Positions 17,843 through 27,834 of a stretch of 64,000 nucleotides of DNA are shown here, piece by piece (the stretch's first letter is position 1; every line of letters starts with the position of its first letter). The translations under genes were made by a program, and so were the position numbers. The notes beneath the pieces are model-generated. The model ran no database searches and was not told the origin of the DNA. It worked only from the letters and a program-made list of their open reading frames with translations. Origin of the DNA: Borrelia turicatae 91E135. GTDB lineage: Bacteria > Spirochaetota > Spirochaetia > Borreliales > Borreliaceae. The stretch is taken from positions 248,001 to 312,000 of the forward strand of contig NC_008710.1 in assembly GCF_000012085.2 (NCBI RefSeq), given 5' to 3'.

Positions 17843-19957
17843 ATGAAAATTTGGGAAAAAAAAGAAATTGACATCAAAAAAGAAAATATAATCAATATTG
17901 CAAAAAAATATAATATTAGCATTCTTGAAGCAACACTGCTACTTAGAAGAGAAATAAAAGAAGAAGACTTTTTATTTTTTATTGAAAGTAGTGTAAATTT
18001 AATGCACAATCCATTCTTATTAAAAAATATAAACAAATTCATTTATAGAATGAATGAAGCCATTGCAGAAAAGGAAAATGTATTAATCTTTGGAGACAAA
18101 GATGCCGACGGAATCACAGCTACAATAATAATGTATGAAACCCTTAAAGATTTTGGAATCAACGTAACCTATAAAATACCCTCTAATGGAGAATTTTATG
18201 GCCTTACAAAAGAGATCATTGATAAGGCATTGGAAGATAAAATATCAATAATAATTACCGTTGATTGTGGAATTTCTAACATTGAAGAAGCAAATTATGC
18301 AAGATCAAAAAACATAGAAGTAATAATTACAGATCATCATCTTCCAAACAAAGAAATTGACATAGAAAATATAATTATTGACCCTCATTTAAAAGGTGAT
18401 CTCTCTCCATTTAAAGAAATAGCTGGATGTTATGTCAGTTTTAAAGCATGTCTTGCGCTCTACCTCTCCACTACCAATCTTTATAATAAAAACATGGTAT
18501 TTTTATTCCTAGAAAGATTAAATAATAATATTACACTTCATGCAATAGAAATAAACAACTACATTTTAAAAAAGTATATAACTCTAGAAAGCAATAATGA
18601 CTTACAAATCAATATTAATAAACTAGAAGAATTCTCACAAAGTAAATACATAATTGTATTTAATAAAGATGAACAGAATCAACTTCTAAATGAATTCTTT
18701 AATCACAAAATAGATATTGAAACAATTGATATTAGTGAAAATTTTGTCAAAAAATATCCTAAATTTGCTAAAAAAACACTAAAAGAACTCATGCAAATTA
18801 CCAAATATTTTAAATATAGAGAAATTAATATTAAAGAAAAACTATATTACATATTTTACAACATAATATTTGCAATAAATAAAGATTTACTAAAAAACTG
18901 CCTTAAGAGACTTAAATTTGTCGCAATAGGAACTATTGCTGATAATATGCCAATTATTAATGAAAATCGAATAGTTGTAAGAGAAGGACTTAAAGAAATC
19001 GCACTAAGAGAAAACATATCCATCAATTATCTATTAAAAGAGGCCAATATACTAACAAAACCAATGATCACTGCAACAGATATTGCGTTTAAAATTGCTC
19101 CAATATTAAATTCAACAGGAAGACTTGAAAAAGCAGATATTACAATTCAATTTTTATTAACCGAAGATATTAATCAAATAGAAAATAAGTTTAAAGAAAT
19201 TAAAAACATAAATATTTTAAGAAAACGCAAAGAAGATATATCTTGGAATACACATAATGAGAATATTATTTTTAAAAATGATAAATTCATAGTATGTTAT
19301 GACAAACATACTCCAAAAGGAATTAGTTCTAGAATGGCAACAAGACTTTCTACTTATTATCAAAAAGTTGCTGTTTTCTTAACAAGACAAGAAAATATAA
19401 TTAAAGGATCCATAAGATCAAACAATAAAGTAAATTCAAAAGAATTAATTTCGATGATACCAAACCATTTAATAATAAATTCTGGTGGACACAAAGCCGC
19501 TGCCGGATTTACTCTATATGAGAGTGTATTAAATGAATTTATAAAAGAACTTGAAAACGCTCTTGAAAAAATAGAATACAAAGAATTATATGAGGATTCA
19601 ATACTCATAGATGCGATTATACCTAAAGACTTTAATAAAAAAGAACTTTTAAAAATAATAAACTTATTTGAACCTTACGGACATGGTTTTAGAGAATTTG
19701 TTTTTATGATGGAAAATGTATACATTCAAGACCTCAGAACAATTGATAAAAATGGAAATTCAAAACATATAAGCATGAAAATCAAAAACAATAAAGATTA
19801 TTATAAAGCTATCTACTTTAATGGAACTCAAAATATCCAAAAACTCGGTATCAAAGATGGCCAAAATATAGACATAATATGCACAATTAGTGAAGATCTT
19901 TACAATCAAAACGATAAAATTTTAAAAATTATTGATATCAAAAAGAGACAAAATTAG
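17843..19957 (+). CDS. recJ: Single-stranded-DNA-specific exonuclease RecJ
   Basis: 704 residues. A DHH/DHHA1 phosphoesterase: DKDADGITA with Asp85, Asp87 and Asp89, VDCGISN near residue 141, ITDHHLP with Asp164-His165-His166, and the DHHA1 motif NSGGHKAAAGFTL near residue 550. It degrades single-stranded DNA 5' to 3' in recombination and mismatch or base-excision repair. It is about 130 residues longer than E. coli RecJ; a lysine/asparagine-rich insert lies between the DHH and DHHA1 halves, about residues 215-350. It starts 22 bases after recO and its TAG stop shares one base with the GTG of the next gene. Confidence 0.93.
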   Translation: MKIWEKKEIDIKKENIINIAKKYNISILEATLLLRREIKEEDFLFFIESSVNLMHNPFLLKNINKFIYRMNEAIAEKENVLIFGDKDADGITATIIMYETLKDFGINVTYKIPSNGEFYGLTKEIIDKALEDKISIIITVDCGISNIEEANYARSKNIEVIITDHHLPNKEIDIENIIIDPHLKGDLSPFKEIAGCYVSFKACLALYLSTTNLYNKNMVFLFLERLNNNITLHAIEINNYILKKYITLESNNDLQININKLEEFSQSKYIIVFNKDEQNQLLNEFFNHKIDIETIDISENFVKKYPKFAKKTLKELMQITKYFKYREINIKEKLYYIFYNIIFAINKDLLKNCLKRLKFVAIGTIADNMPIINENRIVVREGLKEIALRENISINYLLKEANILTKPMITATDIAFKIAPILNSTGRLEKADITIQFLLTEDINQIENKFKEIKNINILRKRKEDISWNTHNENIIFKNDKFIVCYDKHTPKGISSRMATRLSTYYQKVAVFLTRQENIIKGSIRSNNKVNSKELISMIPNHLIINSGGHKAAAGFTLYESVLNEFIKELENALEKIEYKELYEDSILIDAIIPKDFNKKELLKIINLFEPYGHGFREFVFMMENVYIQDLRTIDKNGNSKHISMKIKNNKDYYKAIYFNGTQNIQKLGIKDGQNIDIICTISEDLYNQNDKILKIIDIKKRQN

Positions 19958-20895
19958 TGATTAACATCAAAAGCCTTTTATTTACATTCATAACAGGATT
20001 ACTTAACATCAATGCAGTAAGTAATGATACCATAAAAAGTTACTATAAAAAAGAAACTTTCCAGGGAGATAATATTTACTTTGCAAGCAATAAAAATTTC
20101 AAAAAACTATCTCTTTTAGGTACAAATCAAAAACCTATTTTAAGTGCATCTCCTTTCAAATTCAACGCAGGAAACAGAGAATACCATATAGCACTAATAG
20201 GAATTACACCAATGATTAAAGAAGGAAAAAGGAAAATTAAAATAGAATTTGAACATAAAACATACATAAAAGAAATAGAGATAAAAAAACTCAAATTTAA
20301 AAAAACAACAGTAAAGCTTAATAAAAACAAATCCAAGCTTATTAAAAGTCAACAATCACCTAAAGAAAAAAAACAAGCTCTCACATTATGGAATATAATT
20401 GGAAATATAGGAGATACAACAATTTACCACTATGATACATTGGTTTATCCAATCAAAGATCAATACAAAATAACCAGTCCTTACGGAGACCAAAGAATTT
20501 ATATGCAAGACAAAAAAAAAATATCAAGCCATAAAATGCATAATGGAAAAGATTATGCCCCACTTAAAAGAGAAAAAACACCTATTTTCGCAGCTGGTAG
20601 AGGCAAAGTAGTATTCGCAAGAGATAGAGAAATTACTGGTAAAACCGTAATAATTCAACATTTACCAGGAGTATTTACAATTTATTTACATCTCTCAAAA
20701 TTTGGAGTTAAAGAGAATACAATAGTAAATACAGGTGAATACATTGGTCATGTTGGCAACACAGGAATTTCAACAGGACCTCATCTACATTTTGAAGTTA
20801 GAATTAATGGAGTTGCAGTAAACCCAGATTTTTTCTTAGAACAAATGCTTATTGACAAAAATCAAATAATCAATAACACTAAAAGGATAGAGTAA
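19957..20895 (+). CDS. Secreted M23 (LytM-type) metallopeptidase
   Basis: 312 residues with a GTG start overlapping the recJ stop by one base. The N-terminus is a signal peptide (basic start, hydrophobic stretch to about residue 20, NINA-VSN). A beta-rich lysine-heavy middle is followed by the M23 domain with HNGKD (His195, Asp199), YLHL (His245) and PHLHFEV (His276, His278), so the zinc site is complete. It probably trims periplasmic peptidoglycan, for cell separation or flagellar passage. Lyme counterpart BB0255. The coupling to recJ looks incidental in function. Confidence 0.88.
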   Translation: MINIKSLLFTFITGLLNINAVSNDTIKSYYKKETFQGDNIYFASNKNFKKLSLLGTNQKPILSASPFKFNAGNREYHIALIGITPMIKEGKRKIKIEFEHKTYIKEIEIKKLKFKKTTVKLNKNKSKLIKSQQSPKEKKQALTLWNIIGNIGDTTIYHYDTLVYPIKDQYKITSPYGDQRIYMQDKKKISSHKMHNGKDYAPLKREKTPIFAAGRGKVVFARDREITGKTVIIQHLPGVFTIYLHLSKFGVKENTIVNTGEYIGHVGNTGISTGPHLHFEVRINGVAVNPDFFLEQMLIDKNQIINNTKRIE

Positions 20896-20899
20896 AAAC

Positions 20900-20910
20900 A
20901 AGGAGGTGAT
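20900..20910 (+). promoter_or_regulatory. Extended Shine-Dalgarno sequence that fixes the rpsU start
   Basis: AAGGAGGTGAT matches the anti-Shine-Dalgarno tail of 16S rRNA at 11 consecutive positions. It contains a GTG (20906) that could pass as a start, but the proper spacing points to the TTG at 20915. Confidence 0.85.
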
Positions 20911-20914
20911 TTTT

Positions 20915-21124
20915 TTGATAACTGTCAATGTTGACAAAAATGAAGGCTTAGAAAAAGCACTAAAACGTTTCAAAAGAATGATTGAAAAAGAAGCAATAAT
21001 TAGAGAATGGAAAAGAAGAGAATATTATGAAAAACCATCCACCATTCGCGTCAAAAAAGAAAAAGCATTCAAAAGAAAACAAGCAAAAAAAGTAAGAAAG
21101 TTAAAACAAAAAATCGGGAAATAA
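20915..21124 (+). CDS. rpsU: 30S ribosomal protein bS21
   Basis: 69 residues from the TTG at 20915. The sequence shows the S21 core [19 protein letters not shown], then [18 protein letters not shown] and a long arginine/lysine tail that binds 16S rRNA near the anti-Shine-Dalgarno region. Starting at the GTG at 20906 would add four hydrophobic residues not found in the family and place the start inside the ribosome site. It lies 19 bases after an M23 peptidase gene and ends in its own hairpin terminator. Confidence 0.95.
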   Translation: MITVNVDKNEGLEKALKRFKRMIEKEAIIREWKRREYYEKPSTIRVKKEKAFKRKQAKKVRKLKQKIGK

Positions 21125-21131
21125 TAAAATA

Positions 21132-21158
21132 GGGATATTCATATTGAATGTCCTTTTT
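21132..21158 (+). terminator. Rho-independent terminator after rpsU
   Basis: GGATATTCA (21133-21141), loop TAT, TGAATGTCC (21145-21153), then five T. Nine pairs including one G-T. It also separates rpsU from the convergent ftsK, which ends at 21164. Confidence 0.85.
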
Positions 21159-21163
21159 AATAT

Positions 21164-23506
21164 CTAAATAAACACATCCCGTGGTTTTGAGCCATTTACA
21201 GGACCTATATATCCCATCTCTTCCATAAGCTCAATAATTCGTGCAGCTCTATTATATCCTATCTTTAATCGCCTCTGTAAATAAGACGCAGATGCTTTTT
21301 TAGTAGAACGAATAATTTCAAGAGCTTCCTCAAACATGGGCTCATCTGAAGGATTTAGAACCACAGTATCAGCTCCCACAATACTATCAATAAATATTTC
21401 ATCATCAATATAATTTGGGGTACCAAATTTTTTCACTTCTTCAACTAATCTATAAACTTCTTTTTCATTCAAAAATCCACCTTGAATTCTTTGAGGAAAA
21501 GGTGTAGTAGGATTAACATAAAGCATATCACCCTTTCCTAAAAGTTTCTCAGCACCTGATGCTCCAAGAATTATTCTTGAGTCCATAGAACTAGCAACCA
21601 TAAAAGAAATCCTTGAGGGAAAATTAGCCTTTATTACTCCCGTAATAACATCAACAGATGGTCTTTGAGTAGCAAGAACTAAATGCATTCCAACAGCCCG
21701 AGCCATAGCTGCAAGCCTAGAAATCAAATTTTCTAAATCCTTTCTTGCAGAAAGGATCAAATCTGCAAATTCATCAATAATGATTACTAAATAAGGTAAT
21801 GGGGCTTCATTTAACCCCTCTTCCAGTATTTTTTTATTATAAGCATTAATATCCCTCACAAGAAAATTATCAAGAAGAACATATCTTCTCTCCATCTCAT
21901 CAAGACACCAACGAAGGGCTTCTAAGGCTCTATTTACATCAGTAATAACTGGGGTTAACAAATGTGGAATATCATTAAAAAGCTTAAGCTCAACCACTTT
22001 AGGATCTATTAGTACAAGCTTAACATCATCTGGGGATTTTGAAAAAATAATTGAAGCAATCAGTGAATTTACACAAACCGATTTTCCAGCCCCAGTAGCA
22101 CCTGCTATTAAAAGATGGGGAGCATTGATAAGATCAAAAACAACATTACTTCCATTAATTTCTTTACCAAGTGCAAAAGGCACTTTAAAATCACTTTGAA
22201 ACTCTTTACTATTTATTATTTCTGAGATCAAAATAAATTCTCGTCTTTTATTAGGAATTTCAATCCCAACAGCTTCTTTACCAGGTATTGGTGCAATAAT
22301 TCTAACCCGAACTGCTGCAAGCCTTAAGGCAATATTATCAGATATAGAAGTTATTCTTGAAAGCTTAATACCTTTATCAGGACGAACAGCATACATTGTA
22401 ACAACGGGTCCTTTAATAACATCAATAAGCTTAGCATTAATATTAAATTCTTTAAAAGTTTCCTGTAAAATCATCGATTGTTTTTGAATTTCTCGATCAT
22501 ATTCAATATCTTCAGTTTCACTTTTAGGTTCTCTTTGATCAAAAACAGAAATATCTATTAAATAATTATCACTACCCTCACCTACTAATAAATTTCCATA
22601 ATCAATCTTAACAAGATTACTTATGATGCCCTTATGCCGTATATCACCAACCTTAATTTTTCCACTAGACACTAACTTATTATCCTCAAATTCTGTTAAT
22701 GCTTTATACTTAGAATCATCTGTAACATTTAGATCACACTGAGAATCTTGAAACGATTGCTCTTCCGATAAGTTGTCATCGCTCACCTCTGATTGACAAA
22801 AAATGGTCTTATCTAAATTAACATCTAAAGGTTTATTGGGTTTTCTTAAAAAGGCTTTAAAAGACCATAAAGCCTGATACTCTTCATCATTAATGATATT
22901 ATCTCCCTTATCAGAAGTCTTAGCTGCATCCAAATTACCATCACAATCTTTATACACTTTAATATTTTTTTTAATTTTTAGAGTATTTAAAAACGGTAAA
23001 AAAGCAAACATACTTTCAAACAAAATTTTCAATTTAAATACTATAAAATGAAAAGTATTTAAAACAAAGCTAGCATCCTTAAAAAGGACATAATTCAAGT
23101 AAATCCAAATAACAAGTTCCAAAATTAAAATAAGAAAAACAAAAAAATTGCCAAGCATAATCCCAAAATTACTCAAAAACCAATTAATAAAATTAGAACC
23201 CTCAAGATCAGAATTAATTCTTAACCAAAATGTCAGCGTAAAAAATAAAATAACCGTATAATTCCAATTAAATACAAATTTCTTGCTAAATATATTGTTG
23301 CGATAAGCATACCAATTTACAAGCGGATAAAGTATTAGATAAAATGATAAAAATGAAAAAGTATTTAGAAGCATATGACCTATTAGATTAAAAACAAAAA
23401 ATATGAATATATTTCCTACAGGGGTTAAAGCAACAAAAAGCGAGAATGATATAACAGCCAACATAAAAAAAAACAAAAAATGAAAATAATGATAAAAATT
23501 TTTCAT
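21164..23506 (-). CDS. ftsK: DNA translocase FtsK/SpoIIIE
   Basis: 780 residues. The N-terminal 180 residues hold about four transmembrane helices that anchor it at the septum, then an acidic low-complexity linker (about 185-300), and the motor: Walker A GATGAGKS at 469-476 and Walker B VIIIDEFADL. The last 65 residues are the winged-helix gamma domain (SASYLQRRLKIGYNRAARI and the GYIGP turn) that reads polar chromosome sequences. It pumps DNA to clear the septum and helps resolve chromosomes; Borrelia's chromosome is linear. The ribosome site is weak. uppP lies upstream on the same strand, 13 bases away. Confidence 0.95.
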   Translation of the reverse strand: MKNFYHYFHFLFFFMLAVISFSLFVALTPVGNIFIFFVFNLIGHMLLNTFSFLSFYLILYPLVNWYAYRNNIFSKKFVFNWNYTVILFFTLTFWLRINSDLEGSNFINWFLSNFGIMLGNFFVFLILILELVIWIYLNYVLFKDASFVLNTFHFIVFKLKILFESMFAFLPFLNTLKIKKNIKVYKDCDGNLDAAKTSDKGDNIINDEEYQALWSFKAFLRKPNKPLDVNLDKTIFCQSEVSDDNLSEEQSFQDSQCDLNVTDDSKYKALTEFEDNKLVSSGKIKVGDIRHKGIISNLVKIDYGNLLVGEGSDNYLIDISVFDQREPKSETEDIEYDREIQKQSMILQETFKEFNINAKLIDVIKGPVVTMYAVRPDKGIKLSRITSISDNIALRLAAVRVRIIAPIPGKEAVGIEIPNKRREFILISEIINSKEFQSDFKVPFALGKEINGSNVVFDLINAPHLLIAGATGAGKSVCVNSLIASIIFSKSPDDVKLVLIDPKVVELKLFNDIPHLLTPVITDVNRALEALRWCLDEMERRYVLLDNFLVRDINAYNKKILEEGLNEAPLPYLVIIIDEFADLILSARKDLENLISRLAAMARAVGMHLVLATQRPSVDVITGVIKANFPSRISFMVASSMDSRIILGASGAEKLLGKGDMLYVNPTTPFPQRIQGGFLNEKEVYRLVEEVKKFGTPNYIDDEIFIDSIVGADTVVLNPSDEPMFEEALEIIRSTKKASASYLQRRLKIGYNRAARIIELMEEMGYIGPVNGSKPRDVFI

Positions 23507-23519
23507 AACTCTATTAAAA

Positions 23520-24314
23520 TCAAAAAAGGAAATAAACTAAACTTACAAGTATAATTAAATAAACCGAAAAATAATAAAGTTTACTATCCTTAAGCATTTT
23601 AACAAACAAACTAATTGAAAATAATCCAACCATAAAAGCAATAATTGCCCCTAAGTTTATCTCAAAAACACTAAAAAGCATATCTGACTCAAATAACTCC
23701 TTATACTTTAAAAGTAAACTTCCAAAAACAATAGGAATCAAAGATAAGAACGAAATCTCAAATGACTCTGACCTGCTAAACCCAAGCAAAACTGAAGCAA
23801 AAATTGTAATTCCTGAACGAGAAATACCCGGCATAGCTCCAATTCCTTGCATGGTCCCAATTAAACATCCTGCAAACAAGATGTTTTTTTTAAAATCAAA
23901 AATTAAAATCTTAAATTCAAGCAAAAACAATAAAATACTTGTCAAAATAAAATTAACTAAAACCAAATCAAGAGTAAATAACTCCTTAAAATTTTCTATA
24001 AAAATTCCAACAAATGCTGTAATAAGAGTGATTATTGATATGAGTAATATTAATCTCAACTTTACAAAATCCAACTTGGTAGTCTTTCTTAAAACAAATT
24101 TTACCAAGACTACCACAAGTTCTAATATTCGTTTGCGATAATAAATCACTACAACCAAAACAGTTGCAAAGTGCAAATAAATATCAAATACCATCGGAAG
24201 ATCAATATGCATAAACTTTTTTAAAAGCAACAAATGCCCTGAACTAGATATAGGCAAAAATTCAGAAATTCCTTGAACAAAGCCTAAAATCATAACTCTT
24301 AAAACATTTTCCAT
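23520..24314 (-). CDS. uppP: Undecaprenyl-diphosphatase UppP (BacA)
   Basis: 264 residues, very hydrophobic, about eight membrane segments. It removes a phosphate from undecaprenyl diphosphate to recycle the lipid carrier for peptidoglycan synthesis. The two family motifs are present: [20 protein letters not shown] at the N-terminus, with the catalytic Glu and Ser residues, and [12 protein letters not shown] in the middle, with the catalytic Arg. The start is taken as the ATG at 24314; the TTG immediately before it is possible. It lies between slt and ftsK, both envelope or septum genes. Confidence 0.94.
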   Translation of the reverse strand: MENVLRVMILGFVQGISEFLPISSSGHLLLLKKFMHIDLPMVFDIYLHFATVLVVVIYYRKRILELVVVLVKFVLRKTTKLDFVKLRLILLISIITLITAFVGIFIENFKELFTLDLVLVNFILTSILLFLLEFKILIFDFKKNILFAGCLIGTMQGIGAMPGISRSGITIFASVLLGFSRSESFEISFLSLIPIVFGSLLLKYKELFESDMLFSVFEINLGAIIAFMVGLFSISLFVKMLKDSKLYYFSVYLIILVSLVYFLF

Positions 24315-24329
24315 CAAGTTCTCGACAAC

Positions 24330-26459
24330 CTAAAAACTTTTGGGAAATTCACCCATAATATATTCTATAATAAAATCCATTCCCTTACTCTCATATAAAG
24401 CATCATACAACACACAATAAACCAATATCTTCTTAACGTAATTTCTAGTTTGCCCAAAAGGAATTGCTTCAATAAAAAACTCCTTAGGTAAATGCCCATA
24501 ATCCCTCTCCCATTTACGCACATTTCCAATGCCACCATTATAGGATGCAAGAGCTTTATATACCTCTCCGATCATTTTTATTCTTTTACTTAAATAATAA
24601 GTTCCTATGATAACATTATCTTTTGGTTGTTTCAAATCATAATCATAATATTTAATTTCTCTAGAAACATCAACTGATGTTAAAGGCATAATCTGCATAA
24701 GCCCAATAGCACCAGGCTTAGACACAGCATTTCCTTTAAAACTACTCTCAGCTTTTATTAAAGAAAACACAAGACTAGGCTCAAGTTTCCGTCTCTTTGA
24801 CCAATACCTAATTAAATCATTATACAAACACGGATAGAGACGCTTATAATCATCTCTACTTAAAGCCGAGTTATCTTGTTTGACAAGATAGTTAATAGCA
24901 AGTGTAGATTCATAATAATATTCATGCCTTACAAGTTCATCATAAAGGTTACGGTAAAAATTAGGAGAAAACCTATAACCATTATTAAAATCACTAGCAA
25001 CAAAAGCACTAACATAAGAATGCAGATTAAATTTTAAAAACCCTTCTAAAAACCTTTCATAATCAGACTGATCATAATGAATATTTAAATCATTTTCAAA
25101 AAAATCATTAATACTTTGATTCAACAAATATTTGCTCATAAATGAGGCATAAGATATCCGATTATACTTAATAGAAGAACGCAAAAGTTCGTCATACTCA
25201 TTTCTTGACTTAGAAGCAATAAATTTATGATATATAAGCCTTGCATTAATAAAGGCAAGTCTAGATAAAACAGCACCATCAATAATATTTTGACCATTAT
25301 GATAAAGTGCATATAAATTATCATAATCCTTAAGTTGCACAGCTTCTAGAATATATTCATCTAATATCTTAATAAAGCCAAGATTATTCCTATCCTTATC
25401 CGTATAAAATCTAGCTACATTTTGAGCAAAATAATTTCTTGTATTCTGCAAAAATATTAAATTGCCAAAAATTTCATTAAGTATTTCTAACCTATAAGGT
25501 TCATTTTCAAGAGAAGCATTTTCTAAATATTTAACTATGGTAAAAAACCCTACGTCCTTTTTTAATCTTAAATTAATAAGCCCTAAATAATAATCCTTAT
25601 AAACACTATTTAAACTACTAAAAAAAGACAACGCCTTACTAATATAACCTGAACCTAGAAAAGCTTTATAAACATCATTTAAAAATACAAAATTATTATA
25701 ATATTTCTTAAAATCATCATTTAATATACTGATTGCGCCCTTTAAATCTCCATTAGCTACCAAGGATTTAAACTTCACAAGATTAAAAAAAACTGAACTT
25801 AAAAGATTGGATCTCTCTTCAAGAACAAGATAATCATGGGCCCTTACGTGTAAATATTCTGCTGGCAAATCTTCAAATAATTTACTGAAATAAATCAATG
25901 ATGAATTAATATCAGAAGCATTAAAATAAAGAACTGCCTTAAATAAAAGATTTTCATTCTCTTGAGATTGTGCAAAATTCATCTTTTCAAGCTTATTTAA
26001 AACCAAAAGAGCTTCATCATTCTTTTTTTGCCAATAAAGACTTTTGAAATATCCTAATATAATAAATTTATTATTATCATATCTTTTGTAAAGTTTGCGT
26101 CCAACAAGTTCAGCCTCAAAATATTCCCTTCTAGCATTATAATATTCAAGAAGCTTAATTCCAGCAAATTGAGATGCAATATCATTGCTACTCTTTATTG
26201 CCTTATACATATATTCCTTAAACTTTTCATCATATCCTATTTTTTTAAAAAGATAGGCAATATACACATAAGAATTTGAATCTATGCCAAAATATTCATC
26301 GAAATTTTTTCCCGCATAGTCAAAATTCCATAACCAATTCAGATGACTTAAATCAAAATTATCAACATTCCTTTTAACTATATTGCTATTTAAAGACCCT
26401 TTCCCAAAAGAACAAGAAAATAAACTTAATAAGAACAAACAAATAATTTGCTTAAACAT
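24330..26459 (-). CDS. slt: Soluble lytic transglycosylase (lipoprotein)
   Basis: 709 residues from the ATG at 26459. A longer frame to 26522 starts inside the upstream gene and would hide the lipoprotein signal: a hydrophobic stretch ending LSLFSC with Cys about residue 15. The first 540 residues are helical solenoid repeats. The C-terminal SLT domain has SLIKAESSF with catalytic Glu571, GLMQIMP, and ALASYNGG. It cuts glycan strands in the periplasm. The Lyme homologue BB0259 has been tied to flagellar assembly through the cell wall. Its ATG overlaps the previous stop by 8 bases, and I see no strong ribosome site, so it is probably coupled. Confidence 0.93.
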   Translation of the reverse strand: MFKQIICLFLLSLFSCSFGKGSLNSNIVKRNVDNFDLSHLNWLWNFDYAGKNFDEYFGIDSNSYVYIAYLFKKIGYDEKFKEYMYKAIKSSNDIASQFAGIKLLEYYNARREYFEAELVGRKLYKRYDNNKFIILGYFKSLYWQKKNDEALLVLNKLEKMNFAQSQENENLLFKAVLYFNASDINSSLIYFSKLFEDLPAEYLHVRAHDYLVLEERSNLLSSVFFNLVKFKSLVANGDLKGAISILNDDFKKYYNNFVFLNDVYKAFLGSGYISKALSFFSSLNSVYKDYYLGLINLRLKKDVGFFTIVKYLENASLENEPYRLEILNEIFGNLIFLQNTRNYFAQNVARFYTDKDRNNLGFIKILDEYILEAVQLKDYDNLYALYHNGQNIIDGAVLSRLAFINARLIYHKFIASKSRNEYDELLRSSIKYNRISYASFMSKYLLNQSINDFFENDLNIHYDQSDYERFLEGFLKFNLHSYVSAFVASDFNNGYRFSPNFYRNLYDELVRHEYYYESTLAINYLVKQDNSALSRDDYKRLYPCLYNDLIRYWSKRRKLEPSLVFSLIKAESSFKGNAVSKPGAIGLMQIMPLTSVDVSREIKYYDYDLKQPKDNVIIGTYYLSKRIKMIGEVYKALASYNGGIGNVRKWERDYGHLPKEFFIEAIPFGQTRNYVKKILVYCVLYDALYESKGMDFIIEYIMGEFPKSF

Positions 26460-27645
26460 AATTACTGTTTTCACATTTAGTAATTTTTTCTTCTTTATAA
26501 AAAGGACAATCATAAATTGCAAAATTTCTAGGATTTAATACTTTAGAAAAAATCAAAAACAATGAAAAAAATATCAAAAGAAATAAAGAAATAAGACTTA
26601 AATAAAGCATAGAAGTTTGAATCAAACCTTCTTCCGAATCTAAATCCAATCGACTCTCTTCAATATCTGTAGCAAAATCTTCCTTACTAAAATCCAAAGC
26701 AACATCATCAAATTCACTCTCACCCAACCCATTATCAAGGTCGGTAATAATGTCCTCAACGTCCCAATTATCAGAATACGAATCTTGAAGAGTATAAACA
26801 TTAACACTCTTAAAATCAGTGTCCTTATCTTCAACTAATTTCACAGCATTAGCAGCAGAATTATCAGAAGCAGCACTCGAATCACTAATATCAACAGAAA
26901 TGTTATCTAAATCGAAATCATCTCGGCTGACAGTATCTTTATCATTAAGGACGTGTTCTTCAAGATCATTCCCTTCATCAATATTATTCTCAAACCCATC
27001 TCCTGTAAGCCCAAAATCAAAATTTTCTAAATTAAGATCAGAGTCAGAATCCAAATTTTCACTTACCAATGTACCATTATCTGAATTTAAAGAATCCGAT
27101 AATAAATTAAAATTATTCTCATTACTAAAAAGCTTTTCGTCTGCAGACAAATTTTGAGAATTAGGTAAATCATTAAAATTATCTAAATCACCATCTAAAG
27201 AATCATACTGCCCAGCAACACTGCCAAATTCTTTAACAAATTCCTCTTCACGCTCTACACCACTAAAACCAACGGGCAAATCACTCGACTTAGCACTCTC
27301 TAAATCATTAATTTCTTCTGAATCTACAGCAAGATTAATTAAGCTTAAATCAAACTTAGACTTATTTGCAATTCCATCACACTCACCATAAACATAAAGC
27401 ATCATAGAATCTATTTTGAAATAAACATTTATATTAGCACTCTCTTTCCTAAGATTATCTAAGAAAAAAGACCCAATAATAACAGAATTAGAAAAGTCAT
27501 CATGTTCACTAATATAAAAATCCAATTTTACATTAGGTTCATCTGCAATCTTACCTAATACCACTCTCTTTACAGCAGTATCATCCAAACTTAAAATTGA
27601 AAAATATTCATCATTAGACAGCCTTATGGCTAAAAACCCTTTCAA
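26452..27645 (-). CDS. Acidic membrane-anchored protein with Hsp70 substrate-domain-like N-terminus
   Basis: 397 residues from the TTG at 27645, chosen because AAAAAGG lies 9 bases upstream and the extra 30 residues of a longer frame look spurious. Residues 1-100 align by eye with the beta substrate-binding domain of the Hsp70 at 31074-32582: LSNDEYFSILSLDD, then IGSFFLDNLRK, then INVYFKID. There is no nucleotide-binding domain. Residues about 110-340 are extremely rich in Asp, Ser, Asn and Glu, probably disordered. A single membrane helix spans about 345-370, with a short tail carrying two cysteines. Annotated as hypothetical in Lyme Borrelia (BB0260). Its function is unknown. It is coupled to slt, which suggests envelope work. 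Confidence 0.8.
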   Translation of the reverse strand: MKGFLAIRLSNDEYFSILSLDDTAVKRVVLGKIADEPNVKLDFYISEHDDFSNSVIIGSFFLDNLRKESANINVYFKIDSMMLYVYGECDGIANKSKFDLSLINLAVDSEEINDLESAKSSDLPVGFSGVEREEEFVKEFGSVAGQYDSLDGDLDNFNDLPNSQNLSADEKLFSNENNFNLLSDSLNSDNGTLVSENLDSDSDLNLENFDFGLTGDGFENNIDEGNDLEEHVLNDKDTVSRDDFDLDNISVDISDSSAASDNSAANAVKLVEDKDTDFKSVNVYTLQDSYSDNWDVEDIITDLDNGLGESEFDDVALDFSKEDFATDIEESRLDLDSEEGLIQTSMLYLSLISLFLLIFFSLFLIFSKVLNPRNFAIYDCPFYKEEKITKCENSNYV

Positions 27646-27834
27646 GAATTCCAACCTTTTTGTTCTTTTGTAAAAAACAAATTTATATATAATCAAACTA
27701 TAACAATAATATAATATAATTAATACTATGTTCAACTTACAAGTAATCTTTTATTTAACAGAAAAAACATTCAAAGGCTATAAACTACTGTTTTATATGA
27801 TATTACTAAATATGACTTTTTAGGAGAAGTTAGG

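Noticed and set aside
26460-26522. Extended N-terminus of slt starting at 26522
   Set aside because: It lies inside the upstream gene and would bury the lipoprotein signal peptide that begins at the ATG at 26459.
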